Part shown: piece by piece, positions 26,073 through 34,692 of the stretch
How positions within the stretch are numbered: position 1 is the first letter of the stretch
Layout of the letters: the number at the start of each line of letters is the position of its first letter
Source: Paraburkholderia sp. LEh10
GTDB lineage: Bacteria; Pseudomonadota; Gammaproteobacteria; Burkholderiales; Burkholderiaceae
DNA: 64,000 nucleotides
Assembly (NCBI RefSeq): GCF_017814945.1
Contig: NZ_JAGIPX010000016.1
Coordinates: forward strand, 93,243 to 157,242
Direction: 5' to 3'
Notes under the pieces: generated by a model
The model's input: only the letters and a program-made list of their open reading frames with translations
Told to the model about the DNA's origin: nothing
Database searches by the model: none
Program-made: the position numbers and the translations under genes

Positions 26073-28160
26073 ATGACGCGCCCGGACAGGACCGATCGAC
26101 AAGCGGACTGCAGCGTCCCCGCTGATTGCGAGGGCGCACCGATCGGCGTTCCTGAACCGGCCAGTGCGCAATCCACGGTAGCCTTCTTCCACGAGCACGT
26201 GCAGGCCGCGCTCGGTCATCATCAAGCGGGGCGCCTCGCCGAAGCGCAAGCGCTGTACCGCGAGATCCTGAAGGCCGAACCCGAGCATGCCGATGCGCTG
26301 CACTTCCTCGGTCTGCTGCTTTGCGATACGGGCGAGCGAGATATCGGGCTCGCAATGATGGCTCGGTCAATCAGGCTCCAACCAAACGCCATCTACTTTA
26401 ACAACCACGGCAACGTGCTTGGTCGGCAGGGGGATCGAGCATCCGCTATTGAGTGTTATCGGCAGGCAATCCTGCTACGGCCAGACTATGCGGAGGCACA
26501 CAACAATCTAGGACATGCCCTGTGCGAGGACGGCGATTGGACGGCTGCGATGCAAAGCTGCGCGCAGGCGCTCGCGTTGAAGCCTGACTATCCCGAAGCT
26601 TGGAACAATCTGGGCAACGCCTTGAAAGGCAGCGGCAATTGGGACGCCGCGATCAAGAGCTACGCCAAGGCGCTCGCTCTTAACCCGTGGTACGCGCAAG
26701 CGCATAACAATCTTGGAAATGTGTTCGAGAAGCTAAATCGCCTGGAGCACGCAATCGCCTGTTATCGGCAGGCGATCGTCTTGGAGCCGGGAGTTGCCAC
26801 GATACGGAGCAACCTGGGCAATGTTCTGCGCGATGCCGTCCTCCTTGATGAAGCGGTCGAGTGCCTTCACAAGGCTGTCGAATGTGATCCTGCGTGGCCC
26901 GAAGTGCACAGCAACTTGCTCGTCACGCTGAACTTCCTGCCGCAGTGCACGCCACAAGAACTGCTCGACGAAAGCCGGCGTCTGGGAGCGCGTCTGAGCG
27001 CAGCGGTGACACCTTACCGGCATGAACCCGATGCGAGCGCCCGCGATCCAAACCGGCGTTTGCGAGTAGGGCTGGTTTCGGGCGACTTCGCATCGCACCC
27101 GGTCGGCTACTTTCTGGAAGACGTGCTGGCGCATCTCGACGCTGCGCGGATCGAACTCATCGCCTACCCGACGCGCACGCACGAAGACACTGTGACCTCG
27201 CGGCTCAAGCCGTACTTTGCGGCGTGGAGCGGCTTGTCAACACTGAATGATGAGCAGGCCGCACGAAAGATCCACAACGACAACATCGACGTTCTCGTCG
27301 ATCTGTCCGGACACACGAGCCACAACCGCCTGGCGCTGTTCGCGCGCAAGCCGTCGCCGATCCAGGTGAGTTGGCTTGGCTACTTCGCCACCACTGGATT
27401 GTCGGCGATGGACTATATCCTCGGCGATCGGCATGTGCTCCCCGACGACGAGCGCGAGCATTTCATCGAAGAACCGTGGTGCTTGCCCGACAGCTACCTG
27501 TGCTTTACTCCGCCGACGCAGGACATTCCCGTGGGTCCTATGCCCGTAACGGCGACGGGCACATTCACGTTTGGTTGCTTCAATCACCTGGCGAAGTTGA
27601 ACGAGTCGGTGATTTCGCTGTGGTCGCGCGTCCTGCATGCGGTGCCCGATTCTCGCCTCTTTCTGAAGACAAAACAGCTCGGCGATCCCGACGTGCAGCG
27701 TCGCATGCTCGAGCGCTTTGTTGCACACGGCATCGACGCGGCCCGGCTGGCGCTCGAAGGCGCGTCGCCGCGCGCCGAACTGCTTGCCTCATATAACCGC
27801 GTGGATATCGCTCTCGATCCGTTTCCCTACCCCGGTGGCACCACGACCATCGAGGCGCTATGGATGGGTGTGCCGGTGTTGACGCGGCGCGGCGACCGGT
27901 TTCTCTCGCATGTCGGTGAAAGCATCTTGCACACCGCCGGCCTGGAGGATTGGATCGCGGCTGACAGTCACGCATATGTCGCGAAGGCTGCGGCGTTCGC
28001 ATCTGTTCACGATCGTCTCGCCAGGTTGCGCTCACAACTGCGGCCCCAAATTCTCGCGTCGCCGTTATGCGATGCCCCCCGCTTTGCAAACCATCTCGAA
28101 CACGCTTTTCGTGGCATGTGGGAGCGCTACGCCAGGCGTGCCGGGGAGACCACTAAATGA
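26073..28160 (+). CDS. TPR protein with SPINDLY-type O-GlcNAc-transferase-like domain (first copy)
   Basis: The 695-residue product (from ATG 26073; GTG 26016 would add 19 residues, and neither has a good ribosome binding site) has an N-terminal superhelix of about seven tetratricopeptide repeats (residues 50-290; e.g. AEAHNNLGHALCEDGDWTAA). A GT41-like catalytic region follows. Conserved features are GLVSGDFASHPVGYF near 328, VLVDLSGHTSHNRL, IQVSWLGYFATTGL, LKTKQLGDPDV with the lysine expected to bind the nucleotide sugar, and DPFPYPGGTTTIEALWMGVPV near 582. Such enzymes glycosylate Ser/Thr of cytoplasmic proteins. The last four bases overlap the next gene (atga). Neighbouring sugar-nucleotide genes and the adjacent flagellin operon suggest flagellin as acceptor. 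Confidence 0.88.
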   Translation: MTRPDRTDRQADCSVPADCEGAPIGVPEPASAQSTVAFFHEHVQAALGHHQAGRLAEAQALYREILKAEPEHADALHFLGLLLCDTGERDIGLAMMARSIRLQPNAIYFNNHGNVLGRQGDRASAIECYRQAILLRPDYAEAHNNLGHALCEDGDWTAAMQSCAQALALKPDYPEAWNNLGNALKGSGNWDAAIKSYAKALALNPWYAQAHNNLGNVFEKLNRLEHAIACYRQAIVLEPGVATIRSNLGNVLRDAVLLDEAVECLHKAVECDPAWPEVHSNLLVTLNFLPQCTPQELLDESRRLGARLSAAVTPYRHEPDASARDPNRRLRVGLVSGDFASHPVGYFLEDVLAHLDAARIELIAYPTRTHEDTVTSRLKPYFAAWSGLSTLNDEQAARKIHNDNIDVLVDLSGHTSHNRLALFARKPSPIQVSWLGYFATTGLSAMDYILGDRHVLPDDEREHFIEEPWCLPDSYLCFTPPTQDIPVGPMPVTATGTFTFGCFNHLAKLNESVISLWSRVLHAVPDSRLFLKTKQLGDPDVQRRMLERFVAHGIDAARLALEGASPRAELLASYNRVDIALDPFPYPGGTTTIEALWMGVPVLTRRGDRFLSHVGESILHTAGLEDWIAADSHAYVAKAAAFASVHDRLARLRSQLRPQILASPLCDAPRFANHLEHAFRGMWERYARRAGETTK

Positions 28161-29095
28161 ACCATTCCATTCTCGTGACGGGTGGCGCCGGCTTCCTCGG
28201 CTCGCATCTATGCGACCGTCTGGTCGCAGCTAATCACGACGTCATGTGCGTCGACAACTTCCATACGGGCAATAAACGCAATGTCCAACACCTGATCGGG
28301 AACACCAACTTCGAGGTAATTCGCCATGACGTGTGGCTGCCGCTTTACGTTGAAGCCGATCGCGTGTTCAACATGGCGTGTCCCGCGAGCCCGGTCCATT
28401 ATCAGAGCGACCCTGTATCGACGGTCAAGACTGCCGTGCTCGGCGCCATTAATATGCTTGGTCTCGCGAAGCGCTGCGGCGCGCGGATTCTCCAAGCCTC
28501 GACGAGCGAGGTCTACGGCGACGCCCAGCTTCATCCTCAGCAGGAGACCTACTGGGGCAATGTGAATCCGAATGGCCCGCGCGCGTGCTACGACGAAGGC
28601 AAGCGCTGCGCGGAAACGCTTTTTTTCGACTACCACCGCCAGCACAAAGTCGACATCCGCATCGCGCGAATCTTCAATACGTACGGCCCGCGGATGCGTC
28701 CCGATGACGGTCGCGTCGTATCGAACTTCATCATGCAAGCGTTGAAGGGCGATCCCATTACGCTCTATGGCGACGGCAGCCAGACTCGTTCATTTTGCTA
28801 CGTGGATGACCTGGTTTCGGGACTCTTGCGCCTGATGGATCAGGACCACGAGATCGGCCCCGTTAACCTTGGTAACCCGTCGGAAATCACGATCCGCGAG
28901 TTGGCTGAGCACATATTGCGGCTCACGGGATCGCGCAGCCGCATCGAATACCGTCCGCTGCCTCAGGACGATCCGGTTCAGCGTCGCCCCGACATCGCAA
29001 AGGCGCGCCATACGCTCGACTGGCGTCCCGGCGTCGCTCTGGAAGACGGCCTGAAAGAAACCATCGCCTGGTTCAAAAAATTGGTGAATACATGA
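28157..29095 (+). CDS. uxs: UDP-glucuronate decarboxylase (UDP-xylose synthase)
   Basis: The 312-residue product is an extended short-chain dehydrogenase that converts UDP-glucuronic acid to UDP-xylose through a UDP-4-keto-xylose intermediate. The NAD-binding motif is GGAGFLGSH (residues 9-17). Diagnostic UXS segments include HDVWLPLYVEADRVFNMACP, ASPVHYQ and the catalytic Tyr145-x3-Lys149 in YDEGK, with STSEVYGD just before. RIFNTYGPRM and DGSQTRSFCYVDDL also fit UXS rather than RmlB or GalE. It overlaps both neighbours by ATGA junctions, so three genes are translationally coupled. It would supply the donor sugar to the flanking OGT-like enzymes. Ugd, which makes UDP-glucuronate, is not in the window. 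Confidence 0.93.
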   Translation: MNHSILVTGGAGFLGSHLCDRLVAANHDVMCVDNFHTGNKRNVQHLIGNTNFEVIRHDVWLPLYVEADRVFNMACPASPVHYQSDPVSTVKTAVLGAINMLGLAKRCGARILQASTSEVYGDAQLHPQQETYWGNVNPNGPRACYDEGKRCAETLFFDYHRQHKVDIRIARIFNTYGPRMRPDDGRVVSNFIMQALKGDPITLYGDGSQTRSFCYVDDLVSGLLRLMDQDHEIGPVNLGNPSEITIRELAEHILRLTGSRSRIEYRPLPQDDPVQRRPDIAKARHTLDWRPGVALEDGLKETIAWFKKLVNT

Positions 29096-30297
29096 GCCTC
29101 GATTTTGTCAGTACGACTTGCCCCGTTTGCGCACACTCGCTGGCGGCGCCATTTTTTCCCGCAGGCGAGCAGCCGCTCGCCACGCTTGCCTGGCCCTCGT
29201 CGGCGCAAGCTGCGCGGGACTTACCGCGCCATGCGCTGGACTTTGTCCAATGCCCAGCCTGTTCGCACGTCTGGAACCACCGCTTTCATTACGACGCAAT
29301 TCCCTACGAAAGCAATCCCAACCGCATGTTTAACAACGGCGGGATTTGGAAGGGCCATCTCGCCGCCACGCGCGATCTGTTGCTTGCGCACTTGCCGCCA
29401 AAGCCCGTTGTCGTCGAAATCGGCTGCGGGGAAGGACATTTCGTGCGCGGCCTCGCGCGCGCGCGCGACGGTGGACGATTCGTCGGGTTCGATCCGAATG
29501 CAAGCCCGGAAACCGGTAAGGGAGTCGAGTTTCACGCGCGCCTGTTCGAGCCGTTGACCGACATGCCGACCTTCGCGCCGAACGGTGTCGTCATCCGCCA
29601 TGTGCTCGAGCATCTGACCGAGCCCGCGAAACTGATCGAACAACTTGCATGGGGTGCCGCCGCGCAGGGCAATGAGTGCTGGCTTTTCGCGGAGGTGCCG
29701 TGCATCGACCGCGTCTTCGAAACCGATCGCCTTGCGGACTTCTTCTACGAGCATGTGTCGCACTTCACGACCGAATCGTTCCGGACCCTCATGGCGCGCG
29801 CCGGCGAAATCGCGGTGCTCGAGCAAGGGTACGACGGCGAGGTCGTCTATGCGTTGGTGAAGCTTGGCGTGCCGGTGCACATACGAGATCGGCAAAAGGC
29901 GGCTTCCGCGTTCTCGGTGCGTTCCATCGCGAGCCGCGAGACGATTGCCAATCAGTTGTCGGCGCTCGCCGAGCAGGGCAAGCGCGTGGCAATCTGGGGC
30001 GGCACGGGCAAGGCTGCTGCCTTCATTCATCATTTTTGCGCGGACGCACGGCGCTTTCCGCTCGTCGTCGATTCGGACCCGAGCAAGGCAGGCACTTTCG
30101 TGCCCGGCAGCGGGCAGAAGATCGAATTTCGCGACGTGTTGAAGACGGCACCCGTGGACGTCATTGTGATTCCGACGCAATGGCGCGCGCGCGACATCAT
30201 CGCCGAGATGGCGCGCGAGGATATTGCCGTGGACTCCGTCATGATCGAACACGGCGGCGAGCTCGTCGATTTCGATACGGGCGCACACCCGTACTGA
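29092..30297 (+). CDS. Class I SAM methyltransferase, sugar C-methyltransferase type
   Basis: The 401-residue product has three parts. An N-terminal zinc-binding domain has CPVC (Cys10, Cys13) and CPAC (Cys54, Cys57). A Rossmann methyltransferase domain has the SAM motif VVEIGCGEGHF near 106-116 and VIRHVLEHL. The C-terminal domain has IWGGTGKAAAFIHHF and VVDSDPSKAGTFVPG. This architecture is that of C-methyltransferases acting on NDP-4-keto-deoxysugars. No sugar-deoxygenating genes are nearby, so the substrate could be the 4-keto-pentose intermediate or released product of the preceding decarboxylase. It overlaps that gene by four bases. Function in flagellin glycan synthesis is inferred from context. 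Confidence 0.83.
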   Translation: MSLDFVSTTCPVCAHSLAAPFFPAGEQPLATLAWPSSAQAARDLPRHALDFVQCPACSHVWNHRFHYDAIPYESNPNRMFNNGGIWKGHLAATRDLLLAHLPPKPVVVEIGCGEGHFVRGLARARDGGRFVGFDPNASPETGKGVEFHARLFEPLTDMPTFAPNGVVIRHVLEHLTEPAKLIEQLAWGAAAQGNECWLFAEVPCIDRVFETDRLADFFYEHVSHFTTESFRTLMARAGEIAVLEQGYDGEVVYALVKLGVPVHIRDRQKAASAFSVRSIASRETIANQLSALAEQGKRVAIWGGTGKAAAFIHHFCADARRFPLVVDSDPSKAGTFVPGSGQKIEFRDVLKTAPVDVIVIPTQWRARDIIAEMAREDIAVDSVMIEHGGELVDFDTGAHPY

Positions 30298-30377
30298 AAT
30301 TTTTCCACATCAAAAGAGGTCGGCAGCATGTGAGCATCGCGGCTGTCCTCTTTTTTTACGGCCGCTTTTTTCCAATC

Positions 30378-32762
30378 ATGCAACGTACTACTGAACTGAT
30401 TGCCGACGCGCTGGCGCATCATGAGGCCGGGCGTCTCGCGGATGCGCGGGTCATCTATGGACAGATACTGCAAGCGGAGCCCGAACACCCGGATGCGCTG
30501 CATTTTCTGGGGTTGCTCGCGTGCCAAGTGCGCCAGCACGAGGCCGGTATCGCGCTGATGCGCCGGTCTATCGGGCTCAAACCGAACGCCGTGTATTGCA
30601 ACAACTTCGGCAACGCGCTGAAGGAAAGCGGCAATCTCGAAGAAGCCATTGAAAGCTATCAGGTTGCCATCGCGCTCGATGCGAATTACGCGCAAGCGCA
30701 TAACAATCTCGGTGACGCGCTGCGGCTGGCGGGGCACGCGCAGGCTTCGGTCGAAAGTTGCGCGAAGGCGATCGAGCTCGATCCGGGCTATGCGCAGGCG
30801 TACAACAACCTGGGCAATGCTCTGAGAGATTTGAACGAGTTCGACGCGGCGGCGTCGAGCTACCTCAAGTCCATCGAGTACCAGCCACACTATGCCGAGG
30901 CGCATCTCAACCTTGGAAATGTACGGGCCGTACAGGGCAATCTAGATGCGGCGATCGGCTGTTGTCGCACGGCAATTTCGCTGAAGCCAGACCTGACACC
31001 GGCGCACGTGAGCCTCGGCAACGCGTTGGCGAGACGCGGGGAAATCGAGCCAGCAATCGACAGCTACCGTCGTGCGATAGATCTGGCACCTGGCAATGCG
31101 CACGTGTATATGCATCTCGGAAACGCGTACCTCGCCACAGGACAGCTCGAAGCGGCCGTGTTTTGCTATCAGCGAGCGATCAAGCTAGATGCTGCGCTTC
31201 ATGAGGGGCACCTCGCGCTCGGCATGGCCTATTCGAATCAGATGAAACATGAGGAGGCCGTCGAAAGCTGCAAGAAATCGATCGCGCTCAATGCAGAGCA
31301 CGCCGAGGCCCATCTCGCGCTTGCGCGGGCGTTGATCCAAAAGGGTGATACTCGTGCCGCGCTCCCCAGCTGCCTGACGGCGTTGTCGCTCAAAGGCGAT
31401 TTGTCCAGGATTTATTACACGCTCGGAGTCATTCGGTCGGATCTCGGCGATCTCGAGGGGACGGTCGCGGAAATACGCAAGGTGATCGAGCTGAAACCAG
31501 ACGCGACCGCGATTCACTCGTCCCTGCTCTTTCTGTCGAGCTATTCCCCGCGCTTGTCGCCAGATGCGTTTCTTGCACAGGCCAATCGGTTTCGTGCGTG
31601 CGTGAGCGATCGAGTTGAGCGCTTGGCGCACACGCGAGACCGCGATCGCAATAAACGTGGCGGGCGGATCAAGGTCGGCTTTGTCTCGGGAGATCTCAAG
31701 GGGCATCCCGTCGGGCACTTTCTCGCGAGCGTACTGGAGCATCTGGATCCGCAGCGGTTGGAACTCGTTGCGTATTCATCGGAGAAATACGGTGACGAAC
31801 TCACTGCGCAGCTGATGCGGTATTTCTCCGAGTGGCGCTGCGTGGCCCATTTGAACGATGAAGCGCTCGCTCGCATGGTTTATGAGCATGAAATCGACAT
31901 TCTCGTAGATCTGTCCGGGCACACACTTTTAAACCGGCTACCGGCGTTTGCCTGGAAGCCCGCTCCGGTGCAGGTGAGTTGGCTTGGCTTTTTTGCGACC
32001 ACCGGCCTCGACACGGTCGACTATATCCTCGGCGACCGTCACGTATTGCCCGCCGAAGAGTCCTGGCATTTCGTCGAGAAGCCATGGCGGCTGCCGGACA
32101 GTTACCTTTGCTTTACGACGCCAGAGTTCGACGTCGACGTCGGACCGTTGCCGATGGAGGCCAACGGGTTCGTAACGTTCGGATGCCTTAATAATCTTTT
32201 GAAAGTCAATGAGGACGTGATCGCACTCTGGTCGCGCGTGCTGCACGCCGTTCCCGATTCACGCTTGCTGTTGAAGGCGAAGCAGCTCAAAGACGAGGGC
32301 GTTCACCGCGAGACGGTGGAGAGATTCTCACGGCACGGCATCGCGCGGGAAAGACTGATATTGGAGGGGCAGTCGCGGCGCGCAGTCCATATCGGCACGT
32401 TTAATCGCGTCGACATTGCGCTCGATCCATTTCCTTATCCTGGCGGCACGACGAGTGTCGAGGGATTGTGGATGGGTGTACCGGTTCTGACGCGGCGTGG
32501 TGATCGTTTTTTGTCCCACATCGGTGAAAGCATCGCTCACACCGCGGGGTTGTCGGACTGGATTGCCGAGGGCGATGACGACTATGTCGCAAAGGCGGCC
32601 ACTTTTGCGAGGGACCCGATGCGCCTCGCCAATCTTCGCGCGGGGTTGCGCGCGCAGGTACTGGCGTCGCCGCTTTTCGACGCGCCGCGGTTCGCGCGCC
32701 ATCTCGAGGATGCATTCGAGCAGATGTGGCAGACCTATATGGCGGGGGACGCCCAGTCGTGA
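30378..32762 (+). CDS. TPR protein with SPINDLY-type O-GlcNAc-transferase-like domain (second copy)
   Basis: The 794-residue product starts at ATG 30378, 80 bp after the methyltransferase. About eleven tetratricopeptide repeats fill residues 1-385 (AQAHNNLGDALRLAGHAQAS and similar). The catalytic region begins at KVGFVSGDLKGHPVGHF near 431 and includes ILVDLSGHTLLNRL, VQVSWLGFFATTGL, LKAKQLKDEGV and DPFPYPGGTTSVEGLWMGVPV near 683. Its catalytic half is very similar to that of the first copy, but the TPR array is longer, suggesting duplication followed by a change in acceptor recognition. Its stop is only 16 bp from the convergent fliT stop. Confidence 0.9.
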   Translation: MQRTTELIADALAHHEAGRLADARVIYGQILQAEPEHPDALHFLGLLACQVRQHEAGIALMRRSIGLKPNAVYCNNFGNALKESGNLEEAIESYQVAIALDANYAQAHNNLGDALRLAGHAQASVESCAKAIELDPGYAQAYNNLGNALRDLNEFDAAASSYLKSIEYQPHYAEAHLNLGNVRAVQGNLDAAIGCCRTAISLKPDLTPAHVSLGNALARRGEIEPAIDSYRRAIDLAPGNAHVYMHLGNAYLATGQLEAAVFCYQRAIKLDAALHEGHLALGMAYSNQMKHEEAVESCKKSIALNAEHAEAHLALARALIQKGDTRAALPSCLTALSLKGDLSRIYYTLGVIRSDLGDLEGTVAEIRKVIELKPDATAIHSSLLFLSSYSPRLSPDAFLAQANRFRACVSDRVERLAHTRDRDRNKRGGRIKVGFVSGDLKGHPVGHFLASVLEHLDPQRLELVAYSSEKYGDELTAQLMRYFSEWRCVAHLNDEALARMVYEHEIDILVDLSGHTLLNRLPAFAWKPAPVQVSWLGFFATTGLDTVDYILGDRHVLPAEESWHFVEKPWRLPDSYLCFTTPEFDVDVGPLPMEANGFVTFGCLNNLLKVNEDVIALWSRVLHAVPDSRLLLKAKQLKDEGVHRETVERFSRHGIARERLILEGQSRRAVHIGTFNRVDIALDPFPYPGGTTSVEGLWMGVPVLTRRGDRFLSHIGESIAHTAGLSDWIAEGDDDYVAKAATFARDPMRLANLRAGLRAQVLASPLFDAPRFARHLEDAFEQMWQTYMAGDAQS

Positions 32763-32778
32763 TCGGAAAGATTGACGA

Positions 32779-33075
32779 TCAGAGTCTTCCTGTCGCCTGG
32801 TAAAAGCCCGCGGCGGCCACGCGCCGCATCGATTCGCGCTTCTGTTCCGTAAGCGCGTCGTATTGTTCTCGGGCTTTTAGCGTGGTGGCCTCATCGAGCA
32901 GTTGAATGGTTCGCACGATGTCGAGGACTTCGGCATCGCGCGTCGGTTCAAGCGCCATCAGCAATGGCGAGCGCGCGGCGACCAAGTCGGCCGCCCGCGC
33001 CCAGTCGCCTTGCGCCGCCGCGGTATCGATTTCCTGACTCAGTTCGAGCGTGCGAAGCAGCGAATCTTGCACCAT
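32779..33075 (-). CDS. fliT: Flagellar chaperone FliT
   Basis: FliT is the export chaperone of the filament cap FliD and in enterobacteria also restrains FlhDC. The 98-residue, mostly helical product (LLRTLELSQEIDTAAAQGDW, then a charged helical tail) fits the FliT family in length and in position directly behind fliD (41-bp gap). Sequence identity in this family is low, so the position carries much of the weight. Confidence 0.82.
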   Translation of the reverse strand: MVQDSLLRTLELSQEIDTAAAQGDWARAADLVAARSPLLMALEPTRDAEVLDIVRTIQLLDEATTLKAREQYDALTEQKRESMRRVAAAGFYQATGRL

Positions 33076-33116
33076 GGTGGGTTTTCCGTTGAGGCTGAGC
33101 GGCAGGTCGCCGAGCG

Positions 33117-34532
33117 TTACTTGTTGGTTGCCAGCGTGCCCGCGCTGTTCTGGCCGCCAAAAAGCTGCGTCAGATACTGCTGGTTGTTCTGCATGGTCGT
33201 CATCAAGTTGTTCAGCGCGGTGAACTGCGCGTTGTATTGGGCCGTCAGTTGGTCCGAGTAGGCCTGCAGTTGCGTATTCTGATCGTTCAGGTCGGACAGA
33301 TCGGACTTGAGGGCCTGTGTGCGAGCATCAAGGGTGCCGCCAGTCTGGATAGCCGTCTTGACGAACGTATTCAACGCGGCGCCAGCACCGTTGGTCGTGT
33401 TGAAGAGCGCCGAAATAGCCGAGCTGTTTGAACTCAGTGCGTTTTGAAGCGTTGTGCTGTTGACTTGTATGGTGCCGTCGGGCTGCAGGTCCAGGCCGAT
33501 CGATGCAAGGCTATACGTCTGGCCGCCGGTCGTGACGCCGCTGCTGATGATGTTGGCGAGTCCATTTGTGATCGAATTCAGCATCGCGTCGCCAAGCAGC
33601 GGCCCAGCCTGCGAGCCCGCCGGTGCGCTCGAGTTATATGACGAGAGCGACGAAGAGACGCTCACGTACTGGTTGTACGCTTTGACGAAATTGCTGATCG
33701 CCGTGCCCGCTGCGTTCGTATCGCTTGCGATCGTCAGCGTCTGTTGTGTGCCGACGGAAGCGGCGGACACATTCAGCGTTACGCCCGCGATCACGCCCGA
33801 GATCGAATTGGTGCTGTTTGTCACCGATGCGCCGTCCACCGTCAACTGGGCGTCTTGTGCTGCCGACAGCGTCGTATAGCCGGCGGAAAGGGTGCCGAGA
33901 ACGGTGGGGTCTGCGCTCAGCGTGATCGCATTGGCTGAGCCCGTATTTTTCGACGTGAGCATCAGATGCTGGCCGTCCGTTCCGTTAACGACCGATGCCG
34001 TCACGCCGGGATTGTTCGCCGCGCTGTTGATTTCGGCCGCTAGCGAAGAAACGGTCTCGCTGCCGTTTAGGGCGATGGTAAGCGGGTTATTGCCGACTTT
34101 GATCGTGAAATTGCCGGTTCCAAGCGACGTACCATTGGGGATCGCCCCCGACGAGATGATGTTCGCGCTTGCGATCGACGTGACCTTGACGATGTGCGTA
34201 CCGGCGATTGCACCCGTCGATGTTGTCGCACTCAAGCCACTGCCGCTAACCGTTGCGGCGAGCTTCGAGAGCACGCTGCCGTCCGCAAGGCCGCTCGCCG
34301 CGCTTTGCAGTGCCGATAGCGCCGACTGCAACTGGCCAATCGCGGAAAGGGTTGTGTTATCGAGGCTTTGTTTGTTCGCGATGGTCGCAGCCTGTGCTGC
34401 GGTTTTCGCTGTGACGAGCGATTGCACGAGCGTGCCGACATCGAGCGAGGAATGTGTGGAGCCGCTCAGAATGGATTGTGCTGCTTGAGCGAGCAAGCTG
34501 CTCGTATCGGTCGAGGATGTCGTCGTGGTCAT
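33117..34532 (-). CDS. fliD: Flagellar hook-associated protein 2, filament cap
   Basis: FliD caps the growing filament and folds flagellin. The 471-residue product starts at ATG 34532 (ggag seven bases upstream). N-terminal SSLDVGTLVQSLVTAKTAA and C-terminal DARTQALKSDLSDLNDQ with LTAQYNAQFTALNNLM are typical FliD export and polymerisation regions; the middle is Ser/Thr/Asn-rich and variable. It has no cysteine, as usual for exported axial proteins. It lies between fliC and fliT on the same strand. Confidence 0.95.
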   Translation of the reverse strand: MTTTTSSTDTSSLLAQAAQSILSGSTHSSLDVGTLVQSLVTAKTAAQAATIANKQSLDNTTLSAIGQLQSALSALQSAASGLADGSVLSKLAATVSGSGLSATTSTGAIAGTHIVKVTSIASANIISSGAIPNGTSLGTGNFTIKVGNNPLTIALNGSETVSSLAAEINSAANNPGVTASVVNGTDGQHLMLTSKNTGSANAITLSADPTVLGTLSAGYTTLSAAQDAQLTVDGASVTNSTNSISGVIAGVTLNVSAASVGTQQTLTIASDTNAAGTAISNFVKAYNQYVSVSSSLSSYNSSAPAGSQAGPLLGDAMLNSITNGLANIISSGVTTGGQTYSLASIGLDLQPDGTIQVNSTTLQNALSSNSSAISALFNTTNGAGAALNTFVKTAIQTGGTLDARTQALKSDLSDLNDQNTQLQAYSDQLTAQYNAQFTALNNLMTTMQNNQQYLTQLFGGQNSAGTLATNK

Positions 34533-34579
34533 GCGTGGGCTCCGTTCGTCGCAACGGGAAAGGGTTTGAACGAAACTGC

Positions 34580-34613
34580 AAAAGGCGCTCCGAAAGGATG
34601 ACTTTCGGAGCGC
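34580..34613 (-). terminator. Intrinsic terminator of fliC
   Basis: A perfect 12-bp stem (gcgctccgaaag 34585-34596 with ctttcggagcgc 34602-34613) with a 5-base loop is followed on the minus strand by cttttgc. It isolates fliC from fliD. Confidence 0.85.
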
Positions 34614-34692
34614 GAAGAGAGCTGCTTGGCGGGGCTTCTGTGATGGCTCCGCTTAACGCGGCGCATCTTATGACGCCGAGAGGAGGCGGCTA

